From Atherix ibis (taxonomy: Eukaryota; Arthropoda; Insecta; Diptera; Athericidae): a stretch of DNA of 64,000 nucleotides. Below are positions 12,345 through 22,905 of this stretch, piece by piece. The notes beneath the pieces are model-generated. The model saw only the letters and a list, made by a program, of their open reading frames with translations, searched no databases and was not told the DNA's origin. Position numbers and translations under genes: made by a program. The stretch lies in NCBI GenBank assembly GCA_958298945.1, contig OY282605.1:111100267-111164266 (forward strand), given 5' to 3'. Position 1 is the first letter of the stretch; the number at the start of each line of letters is the position of its first letter.

Positions 12345-12945
12345 ACCGGTCCGTAAGCTAAATTCTTATCTCTGAATATGTCCATTGTTTCACGTACTGT
12401 GTGGCATGTAGTGCCGTCTTGTTGAAAGCACATGATAACCAGGATGCAGTTCTTGAACTTTGTGTGTGGGGGGGGGGGGGGTTAATGCTGAGGTCAGCGT
12501 CTTCTTTAACGAAACACGGACCGATTATTTTTCTGGATGCAATGGCAGTTCTTGTTTTAACTGTGGTTGTTTATCAGACCAAATAGGACATTTTTACTTA
12601 TTCACATACCCATTCAACTAGAAATGAGCTTCGTCGCTAAATGCAATTTTTTTGAAAAAAAAAAGAATTTTCCTTAAGTTGTTCTAAGTTCCATTCTCCG
12701 AAAATTCGACGCTGTGGCAGGTTGTTTGGCTTCAGTTCTTGCACGAGCTGTTTTCAGACCAAAATCCTTGCGCAAATTCTTCCACATAGTCGAGTAACAC
12801 AATCCCAATTGCTGTGAACGGTCAACACTTGACGCACACGGGTTGGTGGTTTGATGTTCAATAGCATCAAATTGCTGCAAAATTTTGTCACTATGGCTTG
12901 AATTGGTTGCTTAGTAAATCGATTTCTCACAGAGCACCAATTTTG
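12345..12945 (-). pseudogene. Tc1/mariner-superfamily transposase relic (WPPRSCDL-type lineage)
   Basis: Minus-strand pieces in order: RNRFTKQPIQAI and SQQLGLCYSTMWKNLRKD (DNA-binding region), LVQELKPNN / RRIFGEWNLEQL, IAFSDEAHF (first catalytic Asp), LNGYVNK, then a gap and FQQDGTTCHTVRETMDIF (second catalytic Asp). This order and wording match a widespread insect DDE transposase lineage, the one represented by C-terminal relics at 42697 and 51935 here. Frameshifts occur throughout. The region between the first and second Asp is heavily damaged and holds a 14-base G run. The C-terminus with the last catalytic residue is missing beyond 12345. No terminal repeats were found. Confidence 0.8.
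12468..12481. repeat. 14-base G homopolymer
   Basis: An uninterrupted run of 14 G, preceded by (TG)n, in a region that is otherwise about two-thirds A+T. It lies inside the transposase relic at 12345-12945 and is likely a slippage-prone TG/G tract; it could fold as a G-quadruplex on the plus strand. An assembly artefact is possible. Confidence 0.9.
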
Positions 12946-13615
12946 ATAATTTTTATTTTTAATAAAAAAATTTTCAATTTTGATAATAACCTTAATTTTT
13001 TTTAAGGTTTGCTTAACCTTATATTTTTTCATTATTTAAAATTTATTTTAAAAGCTCAAAAAACTTTATATATTATGGCCAAGAGGTCATAATATGGTTT
13101 TCTGCTAAATTCCCGTATTTGCTAAAAATCAGCTAACATTTTCCATGTTTTCACAAGATCAACACTTTTAGACCTTTATCGCACAAATTCTAACGAGTTC
13201 ATTAGGTTTAAGTTTTTGGTAATGTTTTTTCATAACAAATTCTATGCTAAAATAAATGCTCTTAAAAATTTTTACTTATAAAATAAAATAAAGAAAAAAG
13301 GGAACAATATGAATTTGTACTAAAAATTGTAGTAATTTTTCTTTCTACTTTAAAATACTTAATTATTGGGTTGGCAACTAAGTGATTGCGGATTTTAAAT
13401 AAGAAGAACAATTCAAAATTTTTACTTAAAAATATAACTTTATTCAATCAGGTATTGTCTGTTTTTATCGATGACACTTTGCCATCTTTCAGGCAGTGTC
13501 ATAATTCCATGTTCGTAAAACTTATTACTTTTGCTAGCAAAAAACTTAATTAAATGTGATTTTACATCATCAACGTCATTAATTATTTTACAATTTAAGG
13601 AGTTCTGCATGGAAC

Positions 13616-13694
13616 GAAATGAATGGTAATCTGAAGGTGCTAGGTCAGGGCTATATGGTGGATGTGACAACACATCTCAACCTAATTCAGATAA
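13616..13694. repeat. 79-bp direct repeat, copy A
   Basis: Identical by eye to 13860-13938. It encodes (minus strand) the LSHPPYSPDLAPSDYHSF block of the mariner. The two copies flank the 165-bp patch like a very long target duplication. Confidence 0.9.
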
Positions 13695-13859
13695 CTATAT
13701 TTATCTTATTTACCTTTATAGATATATGCTCTAATGCAGTTTTTACAACTTCAAGTCATTGAAAATACAATGTACTTTATATAATATGAATAATAAAAAT
13801 CACAAGTTTACTTACAAATGCGATTTTGAATTAGAAAATATTGAATTTCTGAATATTAA
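13695..13859. other. 165-bp templated insertion copied from 9152-9316
   Basis: Non-mariner sequence sitting exactly between the two 79-bp repeats. It matches 9152-9316 in the same orientation with two or three differences. No transposon ends are visible, and a 79-bp duplication is far longer than any transposase makes. This fits repair of a staggered break with filler DNA copied from a nearby locus. Confidence 0.85.
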
Positions 13860-13938
13860 GAAATGAATGGTAATCTGAAGGTGCTAGGTCAGGGCTATAT
13901 GGTGGATGTGACAACACATCTCAACCTAATTCAGATAA
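13860..13938. repeat. 79-bp direct repeat, copy B
   Basis: Second copy of 13616-13694. It continues directly into the rest of the mariner on its high-coordinate side, so copy A continues the low side and copy B the high side. Confidence 0.9.
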
Positions 13939-14339
13939 TTTTGGCGAGTTAGCAAAGATGTGTGCGGTTTTGCATTACCATGCTGAAAAACAACACCCTT
14001 ACAATTTGCCAATTCTGGCCGCTTTTCCTGAACTGCATTGCTCAGTTTGACGAGTTGTTGAACGTACACGGTGGAATTAATCGTTTGGTTTCTTGGTAAA
14101 AGTGCAAAGTGCAGTATTCCTTTATAAACCCACCAAACTGACAGCATACCATAATCTTCTTTTGGTGCATCTCAGCTTTTGATATCGTCTGAGGTGGTTC
14201 ATATCGCATCACCCACGATCGTTTTCGATTAACGTTGTTGTAAACTATTCACTTTTCGTCGCCAGTTATCAGTCGTTTCAGAAAAGGATCCGTTTCGTTG
14301 CGTTTCAGAAGCGAAACGCAGATGCTAATGAGTAAATTT

Positions 14340-16348
14340 GAAAAAACATTTTTTCTATAATTTTAAAGCATTACAAAATTTTTTTAAATTAAAATAGTAC
14401 GTTAATATGCCATCAAAATAGAAGGAATAAAAATTATCTACACACATAAGTAACTAGTAGTAGATCGTTAGTGGAGCGAAGAGTTATTTTAGTGATGAAT
14501 TAGTGATGAATATCAAGAATATAATATTACGCTGGGAATAGTTTAGGATACGTCAAAAACGACGTATATTCTATAGCATTTGTAGGTGATTTTGTGTACA
14601 GAATGGGTTCTATTAAAACAATTTCAACTCATTTGCAACAGAATGTAGATAAATCCATATAGAATTTATTTAATTATTGATGGTTTATAGATTATGATGG
14701 AAACAAAACTGTAACCAAACAAAAATATCTTATTTCTTAAAATTTTTATTAAATCAGATTTTGTTATTTATTTCTATGTAATTTTGACTGAATATAATAA
14801 AAAAACAACAATATTAGCAAAGGTTTATCACCAAAATTATGATTAAATTACTTTTTGTTCGCTGTTTATTTGGGTTTTTTTATAAAAATATCCAAAATGA
14901 TTATTATGTAAAAGTTTTGACTATGAGTAGAGCTTGAGGTGTCTGCAAGTAAATTAATGATATTATTGTAGAAAAAATAGAAACAATAATTATAATCAAA
15001 AAGAAAGCAAATAATTTGGACACGCACATTCCGGAAAATCGAAATGTCACCCGTCGGCTAAGGTGAATTAGTTGTAAATCGATACGTGACTGGATGCGTG
15101 TTCAGGTGTACAAATAAGGATCTTTCAAATAAGTGGGTGCGTTTAAGGATTCTCGGCAATAAAATTAAGAATTTATCCTTTTAAATCATTACTATAGTCA
15201 CTTACTTACATGTATGCGCTGATATGAATAGACCGAAAATTTGTCTGTGTAGTTTCTCTTTTCATTTTTTTTACTATTTAAGAACTTTGATAGATTGCCT
15301 AGCTCTTCTAGATGAATAATAAATACTACCTCGACTAAGTAAGAACAACTGGTAATATAATCGAAATTCAATTTACTCAATATGACAGGTTCAATCGATT
15401 GTGATTGTTAAACAAAAAAATATATCCAACGGCTGATGAGATTGTTTTATTCTTATTTCTAGAGACACTAATTGAAATTGATTCTAGGTCTTCATTGCAA
15501 TGAAATAAATATTCAGAAAACGATAATGAAATTAAGTGCAATATAATGTAGACTATCCGACTTTATATACAATAATAGTTGGTAACTAGTGATAAGATAG
15601 CGTTTTTGCTATACTATGGTGAAAGGAATAATTTTTTCCATTATTTTATTATTGATAGTCGTTTAAGTTGAGTGTGTCGAATTATTTTCATCAGACAATG
15701 GGTAAAAATGGTTTTTGTGTAGTAATTAAAATATCAACTAAGCTAATGAAAAGAAGATTTTTTTTAATTGCACAAATTGCAATTATTTACCATACCAATT
15801 AGGATAATAATTGTGTAGTAAAAAAAAAAGAAAAATATTTGAAATCCAAACTTTATACTTATTCTCGTTTAATTACATAAAAACATGATCTAGTAGATTT
15901 TTGATCATAGTTAAGTAGTTTTAAGAAAAACAATTCAAATTTGAATGAAATAGCTCAAATAACTTTTTCTAAAGTTCTTATCCATAATATTATATTTTTT
16001 AATATTATAAAAAAAGATCAGAGGTAATAAAACTGCATTTATATTCAAAACAAACAAAAATCTCTAATATACATAAATAATGAGAGACAAAAATAAAAAA
16101 ATACTAATTTAAATAATACATTAATTGTAATCAATTGTGTTAAAATACACGATGAAATGCTTAAATTGATTCAAATGATTGAAAGATCTTTAAAAATAAT
16201 ACAACTTAAAAAAACCTGATTATAATTATTAATATAATAAATACCATTTTCTTTATAAATGAATTTTAACGAAAAATATATAATATTTGCTTTAATTGGA
16301 TAATCTCGGATGATGAAAATTGGTCGAAATATACAAATGATATTCGGT
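14340..16348. other. Unique AT-rich DNA, no gene recognised
   Basis: I see no gene, RNA or transposon. The frame at 15198-15380 (60 codons) looks random. Only low-complexity A/T runs and small A/T palindromes (for example about 15988-16012) are present. Confidence 0.5.
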
Positions 16349-16507
16349 TCAGGTGTATAAGCTTAAATCCGTTTGGTCATAGTTGGCGTGAGTGAGCGTA
16401 TCAAGCTACCATGGGCACGCCATACTTTTTTTTATGAGTTTGACATCTATCAACATTAATCAGTGCATATTGTCAGAACAACAACATACATTTTTCCTTT
16501 GGTAATC

Positions 16508-17578
16508 ATGTCTAGTTTTGTGCCAGAAAAAGAGCATATACGGGAGGCTCAGCTTTTCTGCTTCAATTTGAAGAAATCGGCTGCCGAATTGCATGGAATG
16601 CTTATGGACGCCTATGATGACAGTGCTTTATCGGAAACAACGTGCCAAGATTGGTTTCGTCGGTTCAAAGACGGCAATTTTGACTTGTCGGACAAGAAGC
16701 GTGAAAATCGGCCAAGAAAGCTTGAGGACCACCAATTGCAGGCTCTTTTGGACGAAGACGATACCCAATCGCAAAAAATGCTTACGGATCAATTGGGTGT
16801 TACTCAACCAGCTATTTCCATGCGTCTGCGTGCCATGGGGAAGATGGAAAAGATCGAAAAATGCGTGCCGCATAAATTGAACGATAGGCAGAGGAGCGAC
16901 GCCAAAACACATGCGAAATCTTGCTTGCCAGACAAAAAAGAAAGTCGTTCCTGCATCGGATTTTGACAGGCGACGAAAAGTGGATATATTTCGAGAATCC
17001 TAAACGCAGAAATCGTGGATTGATCCTGGCCAACCATCAACATCTTCCCCAAGACCAAATCGCTTCGGATGGTAGATGATACTGTGCGTTTGGTGGGATC
17101 AGTAGGGTATCGTCCACTATGAGATGTTGACACCTGGTGAAACTGTCAATACCCACCGCTATCACACCAACAACTGATCAAATTGCACCGCGCTCTGCGT
17201 AAAAAAAGGACGGATTATCAACAAAGACATGACAAGCTGATTTTCCTCCACGACAACGCACCATCGCACACGTCAAAAATGGTCCGAAACTACTTGGAGA
17301 CCCTCAACTGGGAGGTGCTACCCCACTCCGCTTACTCATCAGACCTGGCCCCTTCCGACTACCACCTGTTTTCGTGGATGGGCCACGCGCTCGCTGAGCA
17401 GCACTTCGATTCTTACGAAGACGTCCGAAAATGACTTGATGAGTGGTTTGCCTCGAAAGAGAAGGAATTTTTTTGGCGTGGTATCCACAAATTCCCCGTG
17501 GATACCACGCCAAAAAAATTCCTTCTCTTTTCGAGATGGGAAAAATGTGTAGCTAGCGAGGGCAAGTACTTTGAATAA
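16508..17578 (+). pseudogene. Mos1-like mariner transposase, multiply broken
   Basis: The family start is the ATG at 16508 (MSSFVPEKEHIREAQLF), although the frame is open upstream. The N-terminus has both helix-turn-helix parts (ETTCQDWFRRFKDGNFDL; LTDQLGVTQPAISMRLRAMG). A frameshift near 16890 moves reading to NTCEILLARQKRKSFLHR and TGDEKWIYFENPK (first Asp). Further frame changes and stops occur between 17000 and 17180 (around LCVWWDQ, then stop, then GIVHYEMLTPGETVNTHRYH). The frame from 17183 carries LIFLHDNAPSHTS (Asp codon 17252-17254) and APSDYHLF (Asp codon 17357-17359), 34 residues apart as required. A stop replaces Trp at about 17434, and the C-terminal GIHKFP/EKWEKC junction is split by the palindrome. 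Ends with YFE and TAA at 17576-17578. Confidence 0.93.
17456..17530. repeat. Perfect 33-bp palindrome inside the Mos1-like mariner
   Basis: Arms 17456-17488 and 17498-17530 are exact reverse complements around a 9-bp loop (17489-17497). In the transposase frame the left arm is native sequence (SKEKEFFWRGIH); the right arm is an inverted copy inserted between KFP and the WEKC block. It therefore arose after or during decay of this copy, by a fold-back duplication. Confidence 0.95.
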
Positions 17579-17656
17579 ATTTGTTTTTGCTTTCTATGAC
17601 AAAAACCTGTGTTTTTTTTTGACTATAAAACAGCTGATTTAAGCTTATAGACCTGA

Positions 17657-19738
17657 TATATGTGCATAAATGCAATATAAAACGTATTTCAAAATGCGAT
17701 AGAGTTTCGATCAGTTACAAACTGTTACTAATGCTTAAGTTCATTTTATTCATAATCATTACTAAAAAAAGGCATTAGTGCACAATAAATATAGTTTAAG
17801 TTTTGTAAAAAAAACCATGTAATAATACAAAATACTATAAATACAGTGAAAAAAAAAAAGAAATTTTAGCAACTGTTGGCATAACTTCGAAAGTGGTCAC
17901 TTTTTTTTCTTAGTAACTACAAACACCTGTTTTTGTTCAAAAATGAACTTCATAGCAAATACATAAACCGTTCATAACCATCCATCTTAACCAATACGCA
18001 AGTGATATCACCTTGTAGCAATAACTAATGGTAGGAAGAAAATCAAAATTTCACAAACCTCCACAGCATTAGGCGAATGCACAAAACTCTGACTGTTTTA
18101 TTGCCGAAATAGATCTCTTATTTGAATTTTGCAGTTATAGTTCAAGTACTGTAGGACAGTTTAAATTGAAATGGAAATAAGATAAGTGAACAAATTTTTT
18201 GTAGTTTTATTAAAAAATGGAATAATAATTCCATTTATTATAATAATAATTTATTATTGCAATTGTATTAAATTGGTTAATTCGGACGAAATTCGTTTAT
18301 TTTTGAGAGCATTTGTAGTTCAGTTTTCAGTTCAGTCGGAATTTTGTTCCTTCCATAAAACTGTACTAAAACCATACTACTCTAATCTCCAAACCACTTC
18401 TCTGCATATTTTCTCGTTTTTTCAACCACCTCCGACAGTTGTCAATGAACTCTACTACTAAAAATAACAACGATAAAAACTAAATGGGAAACTATTTTTA
18501 TGTTATTTTCAAATAATAAATAATTAATGACTTTCAGGTTTTATTAAAATCTGATTATGAAAACAATTTGCATTTCAAGCACACAATAAATATATAAAAT
18601 TTACATAAACAATGAAGCGAAATTGTAAAACTTAATATTGATTTTAAATCCTTACTACTGTGTTTACTCGTATTTAAAAAATTTCGTTATTATTCTCAAA
18701 CTCTTAGTAAATCGCTATAATACGAGTATATATTTTAATATCGTTGCATCCATCCATCCATCAATTCAGAAGTACTTTTCCATTTTCTTGAAGAGATTCG
18801 ATACACACTCCATTTAAGTACGTTACTCTCTTGTATTTTTATTAGCCTAGAAATGTGTTTGTATTTGCAGTAAATTGCTGAAAATACTCGTCAATTCACT
18901 TTTAAGCATGGCAAGGATTTATTCCCATATAATAGGATATCGTACACCAACAGGATTGGATATCTTTTCAGAATAGGGTGTCCGATTTCGTAGCGAAATG
19001 CTTCGTTAAACATTTGTCGGGCTATCAAACCAACTTATTCGTTTACTATTCTTGCTCATCAGTTTATGTACTTATCAACATGTAGTATATCTTGGTAGCT
19101 ATTTAAGCTGCCTAGATTACTGACAATAACCTTGAATTATATGGAATATTTTGCAAACATCTGGAATTTAATTGGAAATTAACCTGACTGAAAAACCGCA
19201 CATACACATATTATTCGCAAATATTCAGTCACTTGTAGTATTAAACTGCTGCGATTTAGTAACTTTCCGTTCAAACTTTGAACCAAGGCAAAAGCAGTTA
19301 CACATATTCTATAACATCAGCACACTTGTGGTAAATTTATATCTTCAATAGTTCTTAAGTGCATTTAATCATAATTTAATAGAAAATGTTTAGTTTAAGA
19401 TTTAGTGGTGATGATCACGTTTCAAAATCCTATTAAAATGGTAAGATACCCACCCATAATACTATTACGAGCAATGTGAATTTAACGAAATTTTTCTTAT
19501 ACGACCAGCAAAGGTTTTGTCGACACCAGAAAAGTAACTAAATTTAGATCAGATTTCACTCGGTTTTCGGTAATATAATTTTCACTATTTACTTTGGGTG
19601 TTTTAGTTTTTGTTGTAACATAAACGAGAAAAAAAGTGAAATTTTTATCAATTTCCTCATTCAAGAAGATATTATATCTTCGCGTCTTGCCACAAAGTAA
19701 ATTTCACAAATTTTTTGTCAATTCATGTTGCGAATATA
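17657..19738. other. Unique AT-rich DNA, no gene recognised
   Basis: No supported gene. A frame at 18186-18461 begins with a hydrophobic, N/K/I-rich stretch over an ATT/AAT tract and appears random. TACTCGTA/TACGAGTA octamers occur near 18668 and 18723. Confidence 0.5.
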
Positions 19739-21010
19739 CGAGGATCATTCAACAAGTACTTAGCCTCACCGCCCGATGGAACTGCTGTAACAAAAGAAAT
19801 TTACCATCGTGCACTACATTCTTTTAGTAGCCTACTGTCAAAGTTTCAGTTGATTCCCTTCATTAATTTTTTTTTGAGAGCCTTTGAAAGCGAGCGTGTC
19901 GGTCGGTTGCACAAAAATGGAAAAGAACAATATCGTTCGGTGATTAGATTCTTGTTTTTGGAAGAGAAAACGCGCAGCGAAATCAAAGATCGTTTGGATG
20001 CTGTGTATGGTGACTCTTCTCCTTCGATGGCGACCGTCAAGAATTGGTTCAACGAGTTTGTTCGTGGCCGCACGTCGGTTTTTGATGAGCCACGCCCAGG
20101 TGCCCCGAAAACGGCTGCTACGGAGGAAAACGTTAAAAAAGTTCACGATCTCGTGTTGGCAGACCGTCGATTGAAGGTTCACGAGATAGCTGAGACTGTG
20201 GGCATCGCAGTAGGAACGGTGCATCATATTCTACACGAAGAACTGGGCATGAGAAAGCTGTCGGCGCGATGGATGCTGCGTTTGCTCACACCGGAAAACA
20301 AGCGCAACCGTGAGACCACATCGGCGACGTGTTTGGCGCTGTTTCAGCGCAATCCAGCGCAGTTCTTGCGTCGTTTCGTGGCCGTCGACGAAACATGGAT
20401 TCACATACCAGAGACCAAGACACAGTCGAAACAGTGGACTTCACCCGGCGAATGTGCTTCGAAGAAGGCGAAGACTGTTCGATCGGCCGGAAAGGTGATG
20501 GCCACCGTTTTTGGGATTCACAAGGTGTGATCCACATCGATTACCTCGAGAAGGGTAAAACAATCACGGGGCGCTACTATGCTGACTTATTGGGCCGATT
20601 TGACGTCGAATTGAAGAAAAAGCGGCCCCGCTTTGCGAAGAAAAAAGTGCTGTTCCACCACGACAACGCGCCGGCTCACACCTCCGCCGTCGCCATGGCC
20701 AAATTGGTCGAATTGCTGCCCCATCCACAGTAGTCTCCAGATTTTGCCCCCTGTGACTACTTTTTGTTTCCAAACCTGAAAAAATCACTCGCCGGGAATA
20801 GATTTGGGTCGAATGAGGAGGTCATCGTCGCCACGGAGGCCTATTATGCCTCAATAGAGAAAATGTATTTTTTGGACGGGTTAAGAAAGTTAGAGCATCG
20901 CTTGGCCAAGTTTATCGAGCTTGAAGGAGATTATGTGGAAAAATAAATTGTTACCTTTCCAAAATTTTCGTTTTTATTTTGTAGGCTAAGTACTTGTTGA
21001 ATGACCCTCG
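19739..21010 (+). mobile_element. Mariner with 28-bp ends (irritans/lineata-like)
   Basis: A 1272-bp element. Ends match over 28 bp with one mismatch: CGAGGATCATTCAACAAGTA at 19739 and, inward from 21010, CGAGGGTCATTCAACAAGTA. TA flanks both ends (19737-19738 and 21011-21012). The long near-identical ends and modest number of lesions suggest a fairly recent insertion. GC content is clearly higher than in surrounding DNA, consistent with transposon origin. The protein resembles the irritans-related group, but the subfamily name is tentative. Confidence 0.93.
19917..20946 (+). pseudogene. Mariner transposase, lightly broken (irritans/lineata-like)
   Basis: The expected start is ATG 19917; a one-base loss in the following A-run shifts frame at once, so the open frame that carries EQYRSVIRFLFL begins upstream at 19715. 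Helix-turn-helix region: MATVKNWFNEFVRGRTS, RPGAPKTAATEENVKKVH, then GIAVGTVHHILHEELG. Catalytic blocks: VDETW; HHDNAPAH (Asp codon 20662-20664); CDYFLF (Asp codon 20755-20757). Lesions: a one-T loss near 20506-20513 (VF/WDSQG), a TAG at about 20731 in the HPPYSPD block, and 30 rather than 34 residues between the second and third Asp, from a 12-bp in-frame deletion before LLPHP. Ends DYVEK, TAA 20944-20946. Inactive. Confidence 0.93.
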
Positions 21011-21865
21011 TAGTATTTATTCTCCTTTTCTTATTGCTTTAAAACATTTCATAATTTTTATAGTAAAAGTTTAGCTTAAAACTCATATTTGCGTGTTTTG
21101 ATTTTGTAGCAATTATGTTATATAATTTTTTGTGTAAAGCGGTTTTTTGTTGCAATTTTTAATATATAATTTTTCTAATCAATTATTTTTAATTAATACT
21201 TTTAGAAAACAAAACGTGATATATGTATTCATTTAAAAAGAAAACTTTGTATACTATTCATATTTAGGAAATATAGGAAATCTTTGATTTGAAAATTCAA
21301 ATAATTTAATTAAAAATACTACCCTAATGATGTATATAAATTACTCTAAACTTCCCAGTTTTGCGCAGAGCCAATTTTTTTCTGATAAATGGAAAGTCTA
21401 TGTCTTTTTGCCTCTACCATAAATATTTCATCGTACTATCCCTTTGTAATTTTATTACTTCCTATCATTTGTTGCATAAAACATGTCAATGCCTAACATT
21501 AATTCTCGATTAAAATTTAAAACGAATAAAATTGCGGTTTTATAATTATTTTGGAGCGTAATAATCTAGACAGAATCATATAAATTCAGTTGCCAGCTAA
21601 CATACACATATTGCATGCGATTTCTTCATTTATATTTCTAGCGGCTGTAACTTTTGACTCCATATAACAAACGTTCACCAAGTTTGCTTGAACCTTTTTC
21701 CAAACACTCTCAAAATATTACAAGAAATTATGTAGACAAAAAAATAAAAATCCATGTAATACAAATTTAAATTCGGTACAATAGTAGAAAATAGTCACTT
21801 CAAAACTTCAATAGCAAACAAACCCACATGGCGACAATGAAATTCTTTTTTAAAATAAAGCACAG
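21011..21865. other. Unique AT-rich DNA, no gene recognised
   Basis: No structure beyond A/T runs; no open frame of note. Confidence 0.5.
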
Positions 21866-22558
21866 ATTACACCGTGTGTCTAATATACAAGTTTTTTTTA
21901 GAAATGGTTCGCTTTCATCGTGTGATTGCACAATTTATGCTCGCGGCAAGCGGGAAATTGTTCGAACTTTTACATGATGTAATCGTGCGTGCTCGTAGAT
22001 ATATTTGATATAACGTCATTCATGTTGATCGTTACGAACTTTTCATTTACGCATCATTTATGTTAATATTTGACAGTTTCCATATTTACTCTGTGCCTGT
22101 ATATTTATTATTTTGTATTTATTTTATGTATGATAATTTTTATTTAATTTATGTGTTTAATATATACTATATAAATAAGTTATGTTTACTAAAATAATTA
22201 AACGAATTGAAATAATCACAATAAATAAATGAATGTAAAAACGTCATTCGTAATACAAAGTAAATAAAAAAAAAAGTAGCGGCAAACTAGAGAATTCACA
22301 AACCATCACCTCATCGAAAATATATCTAGACATGTTAAAATTCTCTTTTGCTCGCCTAAATAATTAACTCTAGCGAGCATTCAATCGTTTACACTATGAG
22401 CAGACTAGTCATGGAATACACAAACTATTTTTGCGGCGTACCTGCACAATCCCATGCAAGTGCAAAATGCGTAAGTGCTCGCGCATATTTTACACTGTCA
22501 TACGCGCAAAAAAAGAGAAATTTCATTTTTAGATCGTGTACCAAACGGACGGTGTAAT
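21866..22558. mobile_element. Possible non-autonomous element with short terminal inverted repeats
   Basis: A 693-bp stretch begins ATTACACCGTGTGT at 21866 and ends (22545-22558) with ACGGACGGTGTAAT, which inverts to ATTACACCGTCCGT: 12 of 14 match. The inside contains GC-richer clusters absent from the flanks, with repeated GCTCGC and TTTACAC words toward both ends, like subterminal repeats. There is no coding capacity. Flanking duplications are unclear: the 8 bases outside (AAGCACAG and ATAAGCAG) agree only in part. It may be a degraded MITE of hAT or another superfamily, or a coincidence of short repeats. Confidence 0.4.
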
Positions 22559-22758
22559 ATAAGCAGGCTTCATATACTTATTTGAAACTAGCTAACACTG
22601 GCCGGTTTTAATTACTAAACCATGAGTGACCTATTCCATAAGAAAACAGCGAGTTCAAAACATGGAAAGTAAGCAAACCCACTTGGTGGCCATGCAATTT
22701 TTTTTATCACAATACAGGCTCAGCATGAGTCTACATTTTTTTTAAATACTCGTCTTGT

Positions 22759-22823
22759 AAAAAACAAGAAAATTCTTTGTATTTGTATCATCGAGACAAA
22801 TACAAAGAATTTTCTTGTTTTTT
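22759..22823. repeat. 28-bp perfect inverted repeat, 9-bp loop
   Basis: Arms 22759-22786 and 22796-22823 are exact reverse complements (core ACAAATACAAAGAATTTTCT) around loop 22787-22795. It resembles the other fold-back duplications in this window. Confidence 0.9.
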
Positions 22824-22849
22824 TCTTTCGTTTCTTGGCACTAATCCTT

Positions 22850-22905
22850 CATATTAAGGTGTTTGTGTTTATTGCGACCTCATATTAAGATGTTTGTGTT
22901 TATTG
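22850..22905. repeat. 25-bp direct repeat pair
   Basis: Units 22850-22874 and 22881-22905 (CATATTAAGRTGTTTGTGTT and on) differ at one base and are 6 bp apart. They lie just after the 22759-22823 hairpin. Confidence 0.9.

Larger units (their letters stand above)
13366..14335 (-). mobile_element. Mellifera-type mariner, 5'-truncated and interrupted by a copied patch
   Basis: The 3' terminal repeat starts at 13366 with TTGGGTTGGCAACTAAGTGA, preceded by TA (13364-13365); this terminus is typical of mellifera-type mariners. Reading minus strand, coding runs from about 14335 to 13440, and nothing recognisable of the element lies above 14340, so its 5' end, DNA-binding domain and 5' repeat are lost. 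The body contains 244 extra bp: a second copy of a 79-bp coding segment plus a 165-bp non-mariner patch (13695-13859). Confidence 0.85.
13440..14335 (-). pseudogene. Mellifera-type mariner transposase, 5'-truncated
   Basis: Minus-strand coding relic beginning ISICVSLLKRNETDPFLKR and ITGDEK (first Asp present, next codon a stop), then NRKRSW, a block reading MLSVWWVYKGILHFALLPRN, VYVQQLVKLSNAVQEKRPE, GVVFQHGNAKPH, then LSHPPYSPDLAPSDYHSF, and a C-terminus ending PERWQSVIDKNRQYLIE at 13440. Two points mark it as dead beyond the stops: the second catalytic Asp of HQDNA is Gly here (QHGNA), and the domain is split by the inserted patch, so the PPYSPDLAPSDY block occurs twice (13616-13694 and 13860-13938). 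The N-terminal helix-turn-helix domain is absent. Confidence 0.9.
16349..17656 (+). mobile_element. Mos1-like (mauritiana subfamily) mariner
   Basis: A 1308-bp element whose ends are TCAGGTGTATAAGCTTAAAT (from 16349) and, read inward from 17656, TCAGGTCTATAAGCTTAAAT: 19 of 20 identical. These resemble Mos1 ends (TCAGGTGTACAAGTA). TA follows the right end (17657-17658); the left flank reads GT where TA is expected, presumably mutated. Active Mos1 is about 1.29 kb; the extra length here comes largely from an inverted duplication at 17456-17530. Confidence 0.93.

Noticed and set aside
19838..20788. Minus-strand frames of 74-129 codons across the 19739 mariner
   Set aside because: Antisense shadows; the plus strand carries the recognised transposase motifs.
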